Below, piece after piece: positions 1 to 12,569 of a stretch of 64,000 nt of DNA; positions within the stretch are counted from its first letter, which is position 1; every line of letters starts with the position of its first letter. Location: positions 4,712,001-4,776,000 of the forward strand of contig OX419760.1 in NCBI GenBank assembly GCA_948567375.1, given 5' to 3'. The DNA is from Lunularia cruciata (Eukaryota; Streptophyta; Marchantiopsida; Lunulariales; Lunulariaceae). The notes beneath the pieces were generated by a model. The model did no database searches, was not told the DNA's origin, and worked only from the letters and a program-made list of their open reading frames with translations. The translations under genes were made by a program, and so were the position numbers.

Positions 1-985
1 AAAACATTGAGAGAATAGGATCTTCCAAAAGAGAATAAGATAGCATAGGTTATTCTAACCACAATAATTTTTCAATGAGAGTTTGCAGCAGTCTTCTGGT
101 ATGTTGACTCTTACATCGCCAGATTTGGAGCTATATTATCAGAGAAGAAAATTTACATCGCATGCAGTGTGTGTCGTAGTGTACTGTACTTGAGCATGGA
201 TACATTATATTCCGGGGCACAGCTTCTATCGCCAAAATTTACCACCTTTCATCTTGTAGAACAGTTGCAACAACGGGTACTGTAACAGCTGCTATGGATG
301 AGAATAAGAATGAGAAAAGTTTAGGGTGGTAGAGTACACGTTGATAGAAATGGAAAAAGAAGATAGATCATGTACGAATGCACAAGATTCCAAAACCTGA
401 GTGACGCACCTCCGAGAATAACAAAATATGTATTCAAAGACCGATGATCATGGCCTTAGAATGTACATCTTTTTACGAATACGGAATGGAATTTACAGGA
501 TCTAAATTTCTCATCCGGGAAGTGCCGTGGGATAGGATTTCGGGAACATGAAGCCGTCCTTCTGTGCCAGATGCACATATGACCATTAAAAGGAGAAGTT
601 TGAGAAAAATAGCTCGCATTGATACGAGCACAACTCTTACTATCCAACTTTGTCAATCGTACAAGTTTTATTGATATCGAGCAAACAGCAAATGAAGGGT
701 ACATGCAGATTACGGAGCTCTGGGCCAAAGTTCTAAGCATTTAGATGGCTTTTTCTACAACCAGCTGCAGTCCATGGTGGAAATATCTGATTATGAAGGC
801 TATCAAGGTTGATGCTCCAATGCAATATCAATATCAATATCAATATCATTAACATTCTGTCTATGACATGTAGTAGGAGCAATCGATGACCTCATCACTC
901 GATCACGAAAGAGCAAGAGCCGGATTGCCACTTCCTACTCTAAACATCATGGTATGCATGACCCGGATATGGTGGCAGTTTGCCT
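1..985. other. Intergenic DNA, no gene seen
   Basis: No open frame here shows a recognisable domain or credible coding pattern. The only distinct structure is a short microsatellite of about four CAATAT units at 823-848. The segment ends at the first copy of the GGGGCTTAGCCCC module. Confidence 0.6.
823..848. repeat. CAATAT microsatellite
   Basis: About four tandem copies of the hexamer CAATAT are directly visible. No function is implied. Confidence 0.85.
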
Positions 986-1110
986 TTCATGGGGCTTAGC
1001 CCCATGTTACCTTTTTTCCTCTCCCATGTTACCTTTTTTGTCTCTCCCTTGTACGGCTTGATGGGGTCTTCCCATCCTTCATTTTTCCTACGCGGTCGCC
1101 TTTTTCTCCT
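986..1110 (+). repeat. Dispersed GGGGCTTAGCCCC module, isolated copy
   Basis: The segment opens with GGGGCTTAGCCCC, which can fold into a 5-bp stem with a 3-nt loop. It continues with CATGTTACC, a pyrimidine-rich run, TTGATGGGGTCTTCCCATCC and ACGCGGTCGCC. The same series occurs at 58984-59095 (+) and, more diverged, in reverse at 29955-30055 and 1310-1410. The 30-kb and 58-kb copies lie just downstream of reverse-transcriptase remnants, so I infer that this is the 3' end of that element, here without its coding part. Confidence 0.7.
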
Positions 1111-1309
1111 TTCCTTGAGACCGACTTTTCAACTGTTGTCGTTCCCTTCACCTCGAGCGTCTTGCATATAACCAAAAATATACGCGATCTTCTCCCCTCC
1201 TGAGGAAGTTCTAAGCTCGCACTTTGGCTTCATGTGGGGTACAGTACCTGTCGTAGATAGTACCTGCATTCTCATTCTCATTATCATATCCTGTCCTAGT
1301 TAAACACTT

Positions 1310-1410
1310 TTGACTGTGAAAGCGACCCGCGTCGGATAACAACAAGGATGGTAAGACCCGTCAAGTCGTGCAAGAGAAAACATAAGAGGTAAATTGAGGC
1401 TAAGTACCAA
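1310..1410 (-). repeat. Dispersed GGGGCTTAGCCCC module, diverged inverted copy
   Basis: Read on the minus strand this segment shows TTAGCCTC, GACTTGACGGGTCTTACCATCC and GACGCGGGTCGC in the same order as the copy at 986-1110. The initial stem is eroded. Together the two form an inverted pair about 200 bp apart. Confidence 0.5.
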
Positions 1411-1429
1411 GAGCTGGGGTAACACTTGA

Positions 1430-3015
1430 ACTAATTAACTAGAGGTAGGTACTTTCTGTATCGATCTGAAACTGATGTGCGTTTTAATTTCAAACTTTTA
1501 ACTCTTCTAAATGAATTAATGGCCCAATGAACCTCAAGTACGGGGGATGAATATACATATCCTGGCTCCCTTCTATAGACTAATCATTTTGCTTATTTGC
1601 ATTTAGCTTTTGCAATCCGTTTGCAGTACCGTAGTTTTAGATTTGGAATCTCTCTGTAAGTGACTTTTAATAAGCATTAGGTTTAAAATTATAATAATCT
1701 TCTATGGTTTTGCTTGAGGTGTGAAAGTTTCCGATATTATAGAGACTATTTATGCTAATTTTAGTTAAATACGGAAATAAAATATCTAGATATATTTAAA
1801 TTACAAATTTTAGTTCAAGAGTATTTCAGTTTTCAATATTACATATCCACGTATGTAATATTCAAAACTGATCGTTACTATTTTTTTATACTATATATTT
1901 ATAAATTTAATAGTTTTTATTAGACTTTCAAATTAATTTTTAATCAATCAGCTTCCTAATATCTGAAGTTATAATACACTTTTGAGAAAAGATTAATATA
2001 GAAATATAAATCTGGAAACACTAAAGATGAAAAATTCTATAATAAAAAAGTTAATATTTTACATTCAAATGAAACAGTTCTACAGTTAACTTGAAAAATC
2101 ATTTAGTTATTTTATGTTTATCTCAAAAAATTAATGTATTAGTTTAGAACTTAAGTTTTAAAATCTTTCATTCCATACACTTTGTTCTGGAAATTAACTA
2201 AATTTTTATCCAAAAATAAGCAAAGACAGTGATTAGTGAAATATATTTTTGAGAGTAAATTACCTATACACTAGATACTTTTTGCAAGAAAAGCATTTAA
2301 ATTATATCTTCTATATTAGTTTAATTGAAAATCCTTATGATGATATCTTGACTAGATAAAGAAAATTAATCCCAGATTTTGTAAACACATCCTAACTTCA
2401 CATTGTATAGGCCATTAACTATTTTCTCTAATCTCTATCTATACAAACCATTTGTCACTATATAGTCTTCACTGTCTGTAAACGGGCAAAGTCTTCCTTA
2501 TCTGTAGATAGACAAAGTAGGTGCTAAGGGTTGTGTAGGTTGTGGGTAAGTTGATGCTGCAGCATACGGAATGCGAGATTGCTGTTAAGGGTGAGCTGCT
2601 ATGGGACTCCCAATATGAGATTCTTCCTATGGGGTAAATGGACAAGAATACTACAGGTATGTCATATAGTAGGACAAGAGACCATAAATGCAAAGGCGGT
2701 GCATTGATGCACTTAGGTAGAATAATAAAGGATTAGGAGCAAATTTGCATTTATATGTGGAATTAGAAGGAGATGGCCACTGCAGAGGAAGGGTTGAGAT
2801 GAAGGAAACTTTTTTTTTTTTATTTGACCCCAAATATAAAAGGGAGTTCAGTCCACTATAAAGCGGTGGTTGACTGACGGATGTTTTTTGGCATCAGTAC
2901 AAAGAGTTCTAAGAAATCAATCGTGAGCCTCTTCATATAGTGTAAGGAGCAAGACTTGGACAGGAGAGGAGGAACTGATAGCCGTAAGGCATTTCTCATT
3001 AGGCAAGGCCAATAT
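1430..3015. other. AT-rich intergenic DNA, no gene seen
   Basis: Roughly 1560-2420 is strongly AT-rich with many A/T runs and no open frame of note. The remainder has short frames lacking any recognisable domain. I see no RNA gene. Confidence 0.55.
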
Positions 3016-3019
3016 AGTC

Positions 3020-3480
3020 CTCCATTGTGAAGTGATAGCTTGCACCTAGGGTTAAAAAGCTTAAATGCCTTGTCTAATGTGGCTCTTGGCTTCTTCCATG
3101 GATGATTGCTAGACTTGATGAATGGATGCAAACTTGTTTGACTTAATGTTCTGATTGATCCTTGCTAACCTATGATTCCACAATGGGATGTCCTAGTCTT
3201 ATGGCCAGCGTGAGGATTGGTGAGTAGAGAGAGACAATGAGGAGGTCAACGGGCTCTCAAGGGTGATAAACATGTGAGCCATCTCCAAAGTACAATGTCC
3301 TATGGTAGACCTGGTCTTGCAGTACAACTATATGCACTAAAAGAATCTTGCTTGCAGTTCCTCCGTAAGCCTAGAGAGGGGCCAGCCATGGGAGAATTGT
3401 CCCACAATTTCCTTGTCCTGCAATGCCCCATAGACAAACTACGGGTTAGGTCATGCTTGCCAACACTTTTGGTGCTGCTG
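3020..3480. repeat. Direct repeat, left copy (partner at 13810-14210)
   Basis: Blocks such as GCCTTGTCTAAT, ATGAGCCATCTCCAA, GTGTCCTATGGTAGAC-like text and TGCCCCATAGACAAACTA recur in the same order and orientation at 13810-14210. The minus-strand reading gives a weakly conserved peptide in both copies, including PSLGL and DKA(F/L)KL, so the repeat may derive from a coding part of an element. I do not recognise the family. The two copies bracket about 10 kb of decayed gypsy sequence but differ from each other considerably. Confidence 0.6.
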
Positions 3481-4750
3481 TTGGCTGACTTGCATGTCCT
3501 CCACACTCCCTTCTACAACTTGCATTGGCTGCCACTATTCATTACCACCTTGCAAGGATGTGGCTGTTTTTTTTTCAGGGGAAGCATTCCTTCCTATGTT
3601 AAGAACAGTACCTGCTTTTGGGTTGAAAGAAGCATTACCTCTCACATCTACAAGTGCAAAACATTTTGGTTTGAGGAACGCATTACCTCTTAGAACCTCA
3701 GACAACACATGGATGACACAAAGAGAAGTATCTGTGGATATACAAAGAAGATGCATTACCTTCCATCTCAACAAAGAAGCCACTTCTGAATCACAAAGAA
3801 ACATTACCTCCAGCATTTACCAACAACATTGCAAACTCCCCATTTCAAGCAACATTTCCATTGATGGGAATTACTTTTGTGCAAGGGATCCTTTCTACTT
3901 TGGCATTGCAGCTGATAACAACTTCAACACCAATCCCAATGCCTATAGTTTTGGTAGCTCTAGCTATGATGACTTTGACCTTGTGGGGTGGAAGCAATTG
4001 CATTCCTTTGGGTACAGCATTGTTCACTAGACAAGAAGATTTTGATTCATTCTTACAAATATTTGAGAATATACGTATGGCACAAGGCATTGTAGAAAAT
4101 GCCCCAATGGCCCAATAGATCAGCCAATGCTTTATTTGAATTGTGTTCAGCAGCTTTGCCCCTACCACACAAGTGAGCTATGTGTTGATGCAAGGAGAAG
4201 GGAAACATGAATGCATCTTACCTAGATAACAAGAACAACTAAGGGACAAAATAAACTAACTATGCAAAGGACACATGTGGTACCCACATTCTTTTTGGAT
4301 TGTTTTGAGTGAAGAAGTGAATTGTTGAAGCCAAATTGAAGCTAACTGGAAGAAAGAACAACAGAATTGTATGTTTGGATCCAACCCAAGGAAGTTGAAT
4401 TCATGTCAGAGTAAGAAGGACTTGGATTGGACTGGAAGGGTGGTGGACCTGAAGTAAGGATACATCACATTGAAATGATCAAACCAATCCAAAGAAACCT
4501 TAATAACTTCTACTCAGGTCAAACCAATCAAGAAGGTACATTCAATGAAAATGGCTACCTTGTAAGTAGGATAAATTTGGGAGTGACAAGAGTAAGTCAT
4601 GTAGAATGAGTGAGTTGCAATTGATGCTAAACTGAAGAATGACTGATAATCAAAGAAGTATAAACTCAAGACTTTGATGAGGAAATTCTGCAAAAATTAA
4701 ATTTGCATCTTATTGGCATACACCATTTCAAATGCTTCCCGTTCCATAGT
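3481..4750. other. Repeat-derived DNA, no intact gene
   Basis: Several overlapping frames exist on both strands, but none carries a domain I recognise. On the minus strand around 3560-3810 the motif GNA(S/F) recurs at a spacing of about 20 residues, matching a CATTACC-type repeat on the + strand. This looks like a decayed low-complexity part of an element adjoining the minus-strand gypsy remnant at 4770-10429. Confidence 0.4.
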
Positions 4751-4771
4751 GATATAGTTTTTCTCTACAAC

Positions 4772-5560
4772 TTACAATTGCCTATTGGTATAATAGATGA
4801 CATAATCCTTCTTCTTTTCATCCTTTTGGCTAAGGAATCTCCTTTTGCCATGGATGAAATATCCACACAAATATGAAAAGGGACATCCCATCTTGGAGAT
4901 CCCATGACTAGTGCTACCACCAATTTTCTCTTCAAAACCTAGAATACCTCTTCTTGCTTTGCCTCCCACGTATAGTCTTCAGATTTCTTATGTAACTTGG
5001 TTAAGGGTGCAACCAACACCACATAATTAGCAACAAAGCACCAATAATATTTGACATGACCCAAGAAGGCTCATAGCTCCTGAATATTATTGGGAGATTC
5101 CAAGGCTTTTTTAACTTTCACTTTCTCAACATCAACTGCTATTCCTCTGCTAGACACCCACTGTCCCAACAAGATTCCTTTTGTTGTTGAAATAAATTTT
5201 TTTGTGGGTGTAAGGACAAGCCTGCAGCACAACATCTATCAAATTTTTTGCAAAGGTAATCCAAATGCACCTCTCCTTGTCCAAACACACAGAAGTTGTC
5301 AATAAAGGCTTTTACAAAATTTTAGAGGAAGTACTTAAAAATTGCATTCATCATCCACTAAAATGTAGCAGAAGCATTACACAACCCAAAGGGCATCTAA
5401 TTGTATGCATATAGACCACAATTGGTAATAAATGTAGTTTTATCCTTGCCTTCTTCTCAAAAAGACACTTGATTATAGCCAAAAAATCCATCAAGAAAAC
5501 TATAGCAAAGTTGACCCACTACTTGGTCTAGAATGTATTTTTGAATGAAAACGGATGATG
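4772..5560 (-). pseudogene. RT/RNase H remnant of minus-strand gypsy element
   Basis: Minus-strand frames contain FLGHVKYYW followed by a degraded connection region and then KDYVIYYTNRQL. In intact gypsy proteins these places read F-LG-x-x-x-YYR and PIAYASRQL, so the segment is the C-terminal RT and early RNase H region. Stops and frame changes exclude function. It continues from the RT start at 5596-5898. Confidence 0.55.
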
Positions 5561-5595
5561 GTCTTCCTTGTGAGTGCATTCAGCTTACAAAAGTC

Positions 5596-6175
5596 CTAGC
5601 CCACCCAAAATTTTCCTGTCTTCTTCTTTTGGACAATAATAATTGGGGATACACATTCATTGGCCCCTAAGTATTTATCAATCTCATCCCTCACAAGGAG
5701 TGAATACTTTGAGTTCAACTTCAAGTCAAGTTGAGTGGAGTTGTAACCTCCTTCCTCCAAATTATTGCTACCAGAGGCAACATCATACAACTTTTCTGCT
5801 TCAACATCCACTTTGTAGCATTCCAAATAATTTACTTGGATTTTTGTGGTCCAAGTCCTCCAAAGATGAGGAAGACAAATCCTTGGATTGGTCTTCATCT
5901 TCTGACAAAGTAGTTTCCCCTTTGTGGGGAAACTTCTTTGTCAGAAGGTGGGGAACCTTTGTCCAACTGACTATCACTAATGAATGATCCTTAGACTCAA
6001 CATCCTTAAACCTCAATTTTTGTTGATGCCAATCTACCATAGCATATGCACTATAAAACCATGATCTTCCAATCAATAAGGGATAACCAGTTTTGGTCAT
6101 TGGTTTGAGTACACTATTGTTTAATTTGAGAGGTACTCCTTTAATGATGGTCACTATATTGGAGAAATGTCCCAA
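5596..6175 (-). pseudogene. Protease to RT-start remnant of minus-strand gypsy element
   Basis: Two overlapping minus frames read PLLIGRSWFYSAYAMVDWH (end of an aspartic-protease-type domain, position of the usual L-L-G-R-P-W/S-W motif) and then RDEIDKYLGANECVSPIII plus KKKTGKFWVG (start of the RT domain, like WVSPIVIVKKKNGKIRVCVDY). Between them lies an acidic serine-rich linker (SEDEDQSK, SSSSLEDLD), which the related E0 and E1 elements also have at this place. Broken frames show it is a relic. Confidence 0.6.
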
Positions 6176-7458
6176 AGGCCAACATTTAGATTGATCCGCA
6201 CATGTATGGATTCATGGTGTAGGTTCAAAGGTATGATACTCCAACCTGTGGGCAGTATCCTCCATCATTACATTAACACTTGAACTTGAGTCAATGGGCA
6301 CAAACATAATTATGCAACCTGTAATCTCTGCATCTACCCCTAGAGATCCCAAATCCTCATGCCCGATTTGATAAATGGCAGGTAAATCCTTCTTGATGAT
6401 CTTATGCACTCTCTTAAGAGCCAAGCTTAGTTGCTTCTAATACAACTTGTTATCTTCCTACAATTGCTTTAATGTCATGTTTGCCTAAGTGGATGCTAGA
6501 TCTGCCATAATATCATAATAGTGCCTCCTCCTAGCTTCACCTTCTTCTACTTCTTGGTTGAGTCCTCAACCCAATCCAAAGTTGACTTTGGACTCTTGAG
6601 TATGGTGACCAGGTTGGTTTTTTTTTTAACCCATATCACTTTGGATCTACCAACTTTGGCTTGGATGAGACCTTTGACCTTGGCTTGGATGTCAGCTTCA
6701 AACACCAAAGGACTCTCCTTCTGAACTTCCTTCAAGTTCATGTCATGGCCTTGTTGCATACCCTCCTTCACCTCCTTTTCTAAGGCTTTACTTTGGCTTT
6801 GACCAAGATCCTCTCTTCCTTAGAAAATATAATGAATTTGGGAAAAAATTGCTTTGTATTCTGCGAGGGGGACAAGGTAATGCTTACCTCCTTGAGATCA
6901 AGTTTCTTCTTCTCCAAACATGTTTCAACCCTCAATACATCAATATATGGCCATTCTCCCTCCAAAGTTGGATTCAATTCATTTGTAACTACTTCCTCCA
7001 AAGTAACACAATTTATTGTGGCCTCCCCTTTGGCTTGTAATGGAAGATTCTGGTGGTGTCTAGATATACCCAACCGGAGGCTTCAGATTTGGAAGTTGAG
7101 GACATTGGCTAGGCACATGACACAATCCCTTATAATTCCCAAACAAAGGAAAATATCCAATCTACCACCAAGGCTCAAGACAATTGGATGACCAACATCC
7201 AAGTGACCCATAGTTATAACAGACCCCAAGTGCAACATTCTAGGGTTGTTTTTAGTTTTTCATTGGCATCCATTTTGGTGGAGCATTACTCATATACTCC
7301 CTTGGAAGATAATGTGGACCTTGGAATGTTGTGCTTGACTATGGTTGTACCTCCTAGGTTTGATAAACCACTTCTTTCTCCGGGTCTTGATATTGGTTGT
7401 GATCCCAAGTTGGAACCCAATCAATTTCTTGTATCTGGTACAAAGGTCTATTGGTCAA

Positions 7459-7500
7459 GCACTCTATCTTTGCATGACCCAATTTTCCACACAAAGTACA
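7459..7500 (-). pseudogene. CCHC zinc knuckle of gag remnant
   Basis: The minus strand encodes CTLCGKLGHAKIEC, an exact C-x2-C-x4-H-x4-C knuckle as found near the end of Gag nucleocapsid. The surrounding frame (about 7354-7557) is short and bounded by stops, so only a fragment of gag survives. Confidence 0.7.
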
Positions 7501-7530
7501 CCATACATTTGGTCTTGCAACTGAGAAGGC

Positions 7531-7593
7531 TTTCCTTCTATCCTTTATCCCAACCATCTATCCTTTCCTTCTATCCTTTATCCCAACCATCTG
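7531..7593. repeat. Short tandem duplication (about 31-bp unit)
   Basis: TCCTTCTATCCTTTATCCC followed by AACCATCT occurs twice back to back. It is a local duplication within the gag remnant. Confidence 0.75.
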
Positions 7594-10429
7594 AATCTTG
7601 AAATCCACAAATTCTTTTAAAAATATCTCCAGCTTAATGTCTACTTTTTTGACATGTTTGGCTGGAGTTTGCAATATTTTTTCTCCCAAACTCCACCAAT
7701 TCTTCTTCTTTTTATTGTCATCTTCTATTGAGAAAGAGGAACTCAATGAGGTTGAGTACTCATTCAAAGATGGGGAGGTATTATGAGATATTCTTCTTCT
7801 CACCTTACACCCTTTCCTCTCTCTATTCCCTCAATTATTGGCAAAATGAGAATGAGCCGCCTCATAGAATGTGACATGTTTAGGTACTTTGTCAAGAAAA
7901 GTTACATTCCAGTCTCTTGAAAAGATCCAAATTGTTGGTGATGCCTTTGAGGAACCAAGTGCAGGCATAGGCATCCGGATAGCCAACCATCCTTGCTTGC
8001 TTAGGCACTTGGTTCAATGACATCATGAACAATTCCAAATAATCTTGTTACTTCTCATTCTTGCCCTGATCCAAATCATTGAGTGCAGTGGCCCGACAGT
8101 TTTGCCAAAAATCCTATGACAACCCAACATGTACCACTCTTGCAATAATCTGTTAGTAATTGTTCATTCACACAAAGATACATGTAAGGAATGTTCAAAT
8201 ATATGGTGAAAGGTATCTTTGTAGTTCTCTTGGTTACATCTTTAGCCTCTTGGGTAGAAACAAAACTAAGAAGAGAGTAACAAATGCTAAATAGCAATCT
8301 TGTTACATATAATTGTCAATCAAAATCACAATTCTTCAATTTTAGTCCAAATTGATGTCAATTTGGACTAAAAAATGATGATTCAGTCAGTTGATATGAA
8401 GAAGGCTACATCACTACAAAGTGACTTTTCATCAGAATTTTATTCTACCCCTCCATCAAAGGTACAACTTACTATTTCAAAGTTACTTTGCATCAGTCTC
8501 TTTTCTGCAAATACAAATAATAAATGATATAGTTCTTACAGATCCGTCAAGGTTTTGCTTTGGATGTGCCCCACTCAATATCAAACACACAAAATGGAAT
8601 GCAGAGTTGCAAAATCCAACCTCTAATAATCCCTCAATTGCAACCCAAATTTCTTTATACACTCACAAGATATTCAAATGATACTTAGAATTGAGCAAAA
8701 TGATTAGTGCTCCTTCAACACTTCACTTTACTCATTCTTCTACTTATTACTAAATACAACACCCTCCAAATGACTACTTTAAATAGACAAATCACTTGGA
8801 AGTTACAAAACTTACCTAAACTACTTAGTTGTTACAACTACTTTCTACCAAGTTTCAAATATGCAGCGTCTTACTTACAACTCTACCACTTTGGATCTGT
8901 AACTGCTACTGACTTGGATCCAACTTGAGTACAACCTCAACTTTGGCTTCCTCATCCAGATCCACTACAAGTGTCTCCTGCACTTTGGGATCTACTACTA
9001 TTACTATTACAATCATATCCTCAGTCTACACTGCAACTAAAGTCATAGGTATTCTAACTTTTCTTCTCCTTCTTGACTCTGAACATCTCAAATGACCCAG
9101 GTAAGTCAGCCAAGGTCACATGCACTCTGATCCCAACTACTTCATACTTGGTCACTCTATTCTTACTTAGAGTGTGAGTGAGACTATCTACATTCATCTT
9201 AATTAAATCTTATCTAAGGCAAATATTGTCCCCTACTCCATCTCTAAGATGAATAAGCAATGTATTCAATTCTACTTCCTTCAACTTCTTCCTCTTTATT
9301 TCTTGCACTAACAACTTCAAATCATGCTTCTTCCAACTTTTCTTTGGCACCTGTGCTGAGCATTGCCTTGAATTGTGTAGTGGCCTTGCTCATCAAACCC
9401 AAAGTCTCCTTCATTGATAGTGACTTGCATCGGATCACATCTTGTACCAATTGCATCCAAAGTCAATGTAATTCAATAGCATGTTTCTCCTCCATCTTCT
9501 TCTTCTCCACTTTGGCATTGGCGACATGAAAAGCTTTGGCTTAATTGACAAGATTGTGTGAAGGCATTGTTCTTCTCAAGCTTGACTGGCTATCTCCTTT
9601 TGCCAATCTTGATCCTGCTTTGCAATGACTTGCCTTACTAGGTTGATATGCCATACATTCATCTTGTAGGTGAACTTGTGTAGTATGGTGTACTAAATCT
9701 GTCTGCATGCCCTCCAATCCATACTTCAACTTCTCTAGAGCTTCCTTTTGATGCTCTAGATACTGGCCTTGTTGCTCAAAACTTCCTTGCAGGTCAGTTA
9801 GGCTCTATTGTTGAACACCGGTGTCTACCCAAAGTACTTTGCCTTTGTGTTTACTTTGAGCCAACATCATCTTCAACTATGTTACTTCCATACTCAATGC
9901 CCACATCATTTGGTTCTTTACCTTCAGATGCCCCACCTTCACTTCTTGCATCCATTCTTATAAATGTACCAACAAAGGACAGGCAATACTTGATAGATAA
10001 TTTGCCCCTTGGAAAGTGTCTTTAGACATGATCACCTGCACCTTAGCCCAAACTTGGGATCTTCTTACCTTTAGACTGATTCCCTTCAAAATTTCCTCCT
10101 CCTTGGGTCCACTTGGCCTTACATGAACTACCTTGGCAATTTAGTGAGATTGTATTCCTCATTTGGAATACGATCCTTGTCTCTTCTTTTTCCTCCCATA
10201 TGTTATCTTCTGGCAGGTCCATGCATGGGGCATTGCCACCTTCCATGCACTCAATCTCCTCATAAAATTCCTAATCTGACCCATGTTTGGCTACTTCCTT
10301 AATTGGTTGTTGGACTCCAAGTTCTTCCTCACTCTTGTTGCTCAATTCTTTGCTCTTAAGAGTCAGCTCTTCTTTGGAATCCTTCAAGTAAGACTCTACT
10401 TCTCCTTCTTATTATTCTCCTCAAAAAGA

Positions 10430-10989
10430 ATAAATACAAGATCACTCTACAAGAGAGAAAACACAAGTTTTACACTCAATACTCCAATGCCCCCAAAGGA
10501 GCACCTACTCTTTATTATATAGCAAAGAGTACCCCTTCCGAAGAAGCTCCACCATTGGATCAGATACATGGATTGGTTACATGTCAACAAGCTCCACCCT
10601 TAGATTAGTTGCCTAGATGGGTGACATGTCAATCCTTGTCCTATCTAGTTGGTCAAATAGGTTTGATGAGAGGAATCTTTAGGGAATCTTATTGTAAGAA
10701 GCTCAGAATCACGTGGGTGAGGTACCATTGGAAAGCCCTAAATGAGAAAAATCATGGGTGAAGATAGGCAAGCCTTGGTCTCAAAGGTGGAGGAAAATTT
10801 TTTTTCAAGGTCTAATTCATCTGTTTAGGTCTCCAAAATCGGCTTTGAAGTTTTTAGGCTATTTATTATTTCTATTCTATTAGTAGAAGTACTCTTTTGG
10901 TGCTGCCTATGTCTGATCTAGTTAGCACATCATACACAATATCCATAAATTGTTACCTCTAGATAATATGTCTAGCTATTGGTATTACA
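10430..10989 (-). repeat. LTR of TGTAATACC...-type, copy 1
   Basis: This segment shares order and wording with 34110-34844 and 31725-32270: GAGAGAAAACACAAG, CCAAAGGAGCACCT, TTATATAGCAAAGAG, AAGCTCCACC, AAGGCTTTGAAG-type text, and an end at CTAGCTATTGGTATTACA. On the minus strand it would start TGTAATACCAATAGC. Its other edge is eroded. I take it as the 5' LTR of the minus-strand gypsy remnant on its left, which is an inference from position. Confidence 0.6.
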
Positions 10990-12569
10990 AAGACAAGTCA
11001 ATCATTGTCACTACTTGACTCTAGTTCGGTCGCTAAGCAATCCTCCTTTTTGCCAAGGAGATAGTTTCCTTAGGTTTGGTCCTCTTCTTTGGCCTGGGTA
11101 TTGGGACTAATATCATCTTCTTTTGTCCCATCATGGCAAAGTATTGGTCGTTATCCTTCACCTTCACCATATACCATGTCTCTTCTTGATCCGCAACCTA
11201 TCGTAGGTCCGGATGAAAGTGTGTTACCATCATGTGCTATTCCTCAAGGGTGAGTAAATTCAACCCCATGTAGTAATGCAATGCAAAGGGTAGTAATGCA
11301 TTGCAAACGGTACAAAGTAATGGGGCAGCATGTCCATATTATACTACTCCAACATCTGCCTCATCCCTTGGTAAGAACACCCCTCCCAATTGACCCTTGC
11401 TCTTACATCATGTGGAAGAAGACCACCTAATGCTTTGTTATGTATGCGGTCTACTTTCACTTCCTCATAGCCATCATCATTGCCCAGATGATACTTTGCC
11501 TCATTGGATGCATATATGTGTCTACCTTAGATCCATTCTTTTTGCAAGGTTCATCAAAGGACACCTTCAATTCCGCCATTTCTTCCAAAGGATCACACTT
11601 CCAATTGAAGGTGATCCCTATAGGCTCTCCTGTATCAGTTCCCAATACTAATTTCTAGAGCTTTAGTCCATTCGGTGTGTTTTCTTGTCTTCCCTATCTC
11701 ACTTGAACCTTCCTCATAGTTGCTCATGGCAATTTTTTTCATGAATCCTAAAAGCTCAAGTTCCAATTCCATGCAAGGAAAGTGATCCAAAGTTGGCTCA
11801 AGACTTTGAATCTTTCCACCATGTAGACTCTCCTAATTGCAAGGTTTCTGATCAAGATGGCAAAAACCTGATGTCCTCCTTGAATGGCATTGTAACTCTC
11901 TCCTCTTCACTTGGTTTTGTGCACAACAACCCAACAACTTGACTTACAGCTCTACTCCAATCCAATGGACTACACAAATTCACAAGAGTAATTTGATTCA
12001 ACATTGCAAAATTCCCTTTGCAAAGTCTCTATTTTATATTTCTTTGAATTGCAGTCATTCTTCAATCAAAACTTAGTAAAAAATCATGCTTAATGCATGT
12101 TTTACTCCTATCTTTTTCTTGAATAGCCTCACACAAAGTAGCCATTCACAACGAGTGTACTTTGTTTTTTGGTATGGCCAAAGTCAAGGTTGCAATTGAA
12201 GCTCCTTGTATTGGGTGCCTTCATCTTGATGCAAAGTATCCTCACTTTGGGTCTTCCATCCTCCCAAGTCTGATCTGAGTCTTCCTCTCCTCTAATATGA
12301 AGTTGACTTCCTCATGTTGAATTGGATTTTCTATTGCAGATCTGAATTCACCAATTTTCTTCATGTAGCCTTCTTTTCTACTTAAAATACACTCCCAATT
12401 CTAAAAATCCTAAAAGCTGCAAAAAATAAACAAAAACAGGTGGGTACCACAATCCCCAAGAAGATCCAAATCATCCAAGCACTACCCGCACCAAAAATAG
12501 TCCACAAGCTTCATATTTTTTGGCCTATACAGGCTATTATCTATAATACATCCAAAAACATGGAAAAAT
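10990..12569. other. Repeat-derived DNA, no gene
   Basis: No open frame longer than about 80 codons with a recognisable domain occurs here. Minus-strand frames near 11000-11650 are broken. The sequence is probably further element debris between the minus-strand LTR and the + strand RNase H/integrase remnant. Confidence 0.45.

Larger units (their letters stand above)
4770..10989 (-). mobile_element. Decayed Ty3/gypsy-type LTR retrotransposon (minus strand)
   Basis: Reading the minus strand from right to left, the order is: LTR-like segment (10430-10989), a long coiled-coil-like charged region with stops (about 10250-8300), a CCHC knuckle (7459-7500), a protease-linked motif LLIGRSWFY (near 6070), an RT start with VSPIIIVQKKKTGKFWVG (near 5600), and RT/RNase H traces (4770-5100). 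This is the gag-protease-RT-RNase H order of Ty3/gypsy elements. Stop codons and frameshifts are frequent throughout. I did not find a primer-binding site next to the LTR, nor the matching left LTR. Confidence 0.7.

Noticed and set aside
1560-2420. AT-rich stretch that might be organelle-derived DNA or an origin
   Set aside because: No organelle gene, tRNA or recognisable motif could be seen; plain AT-rich spacer explains it.
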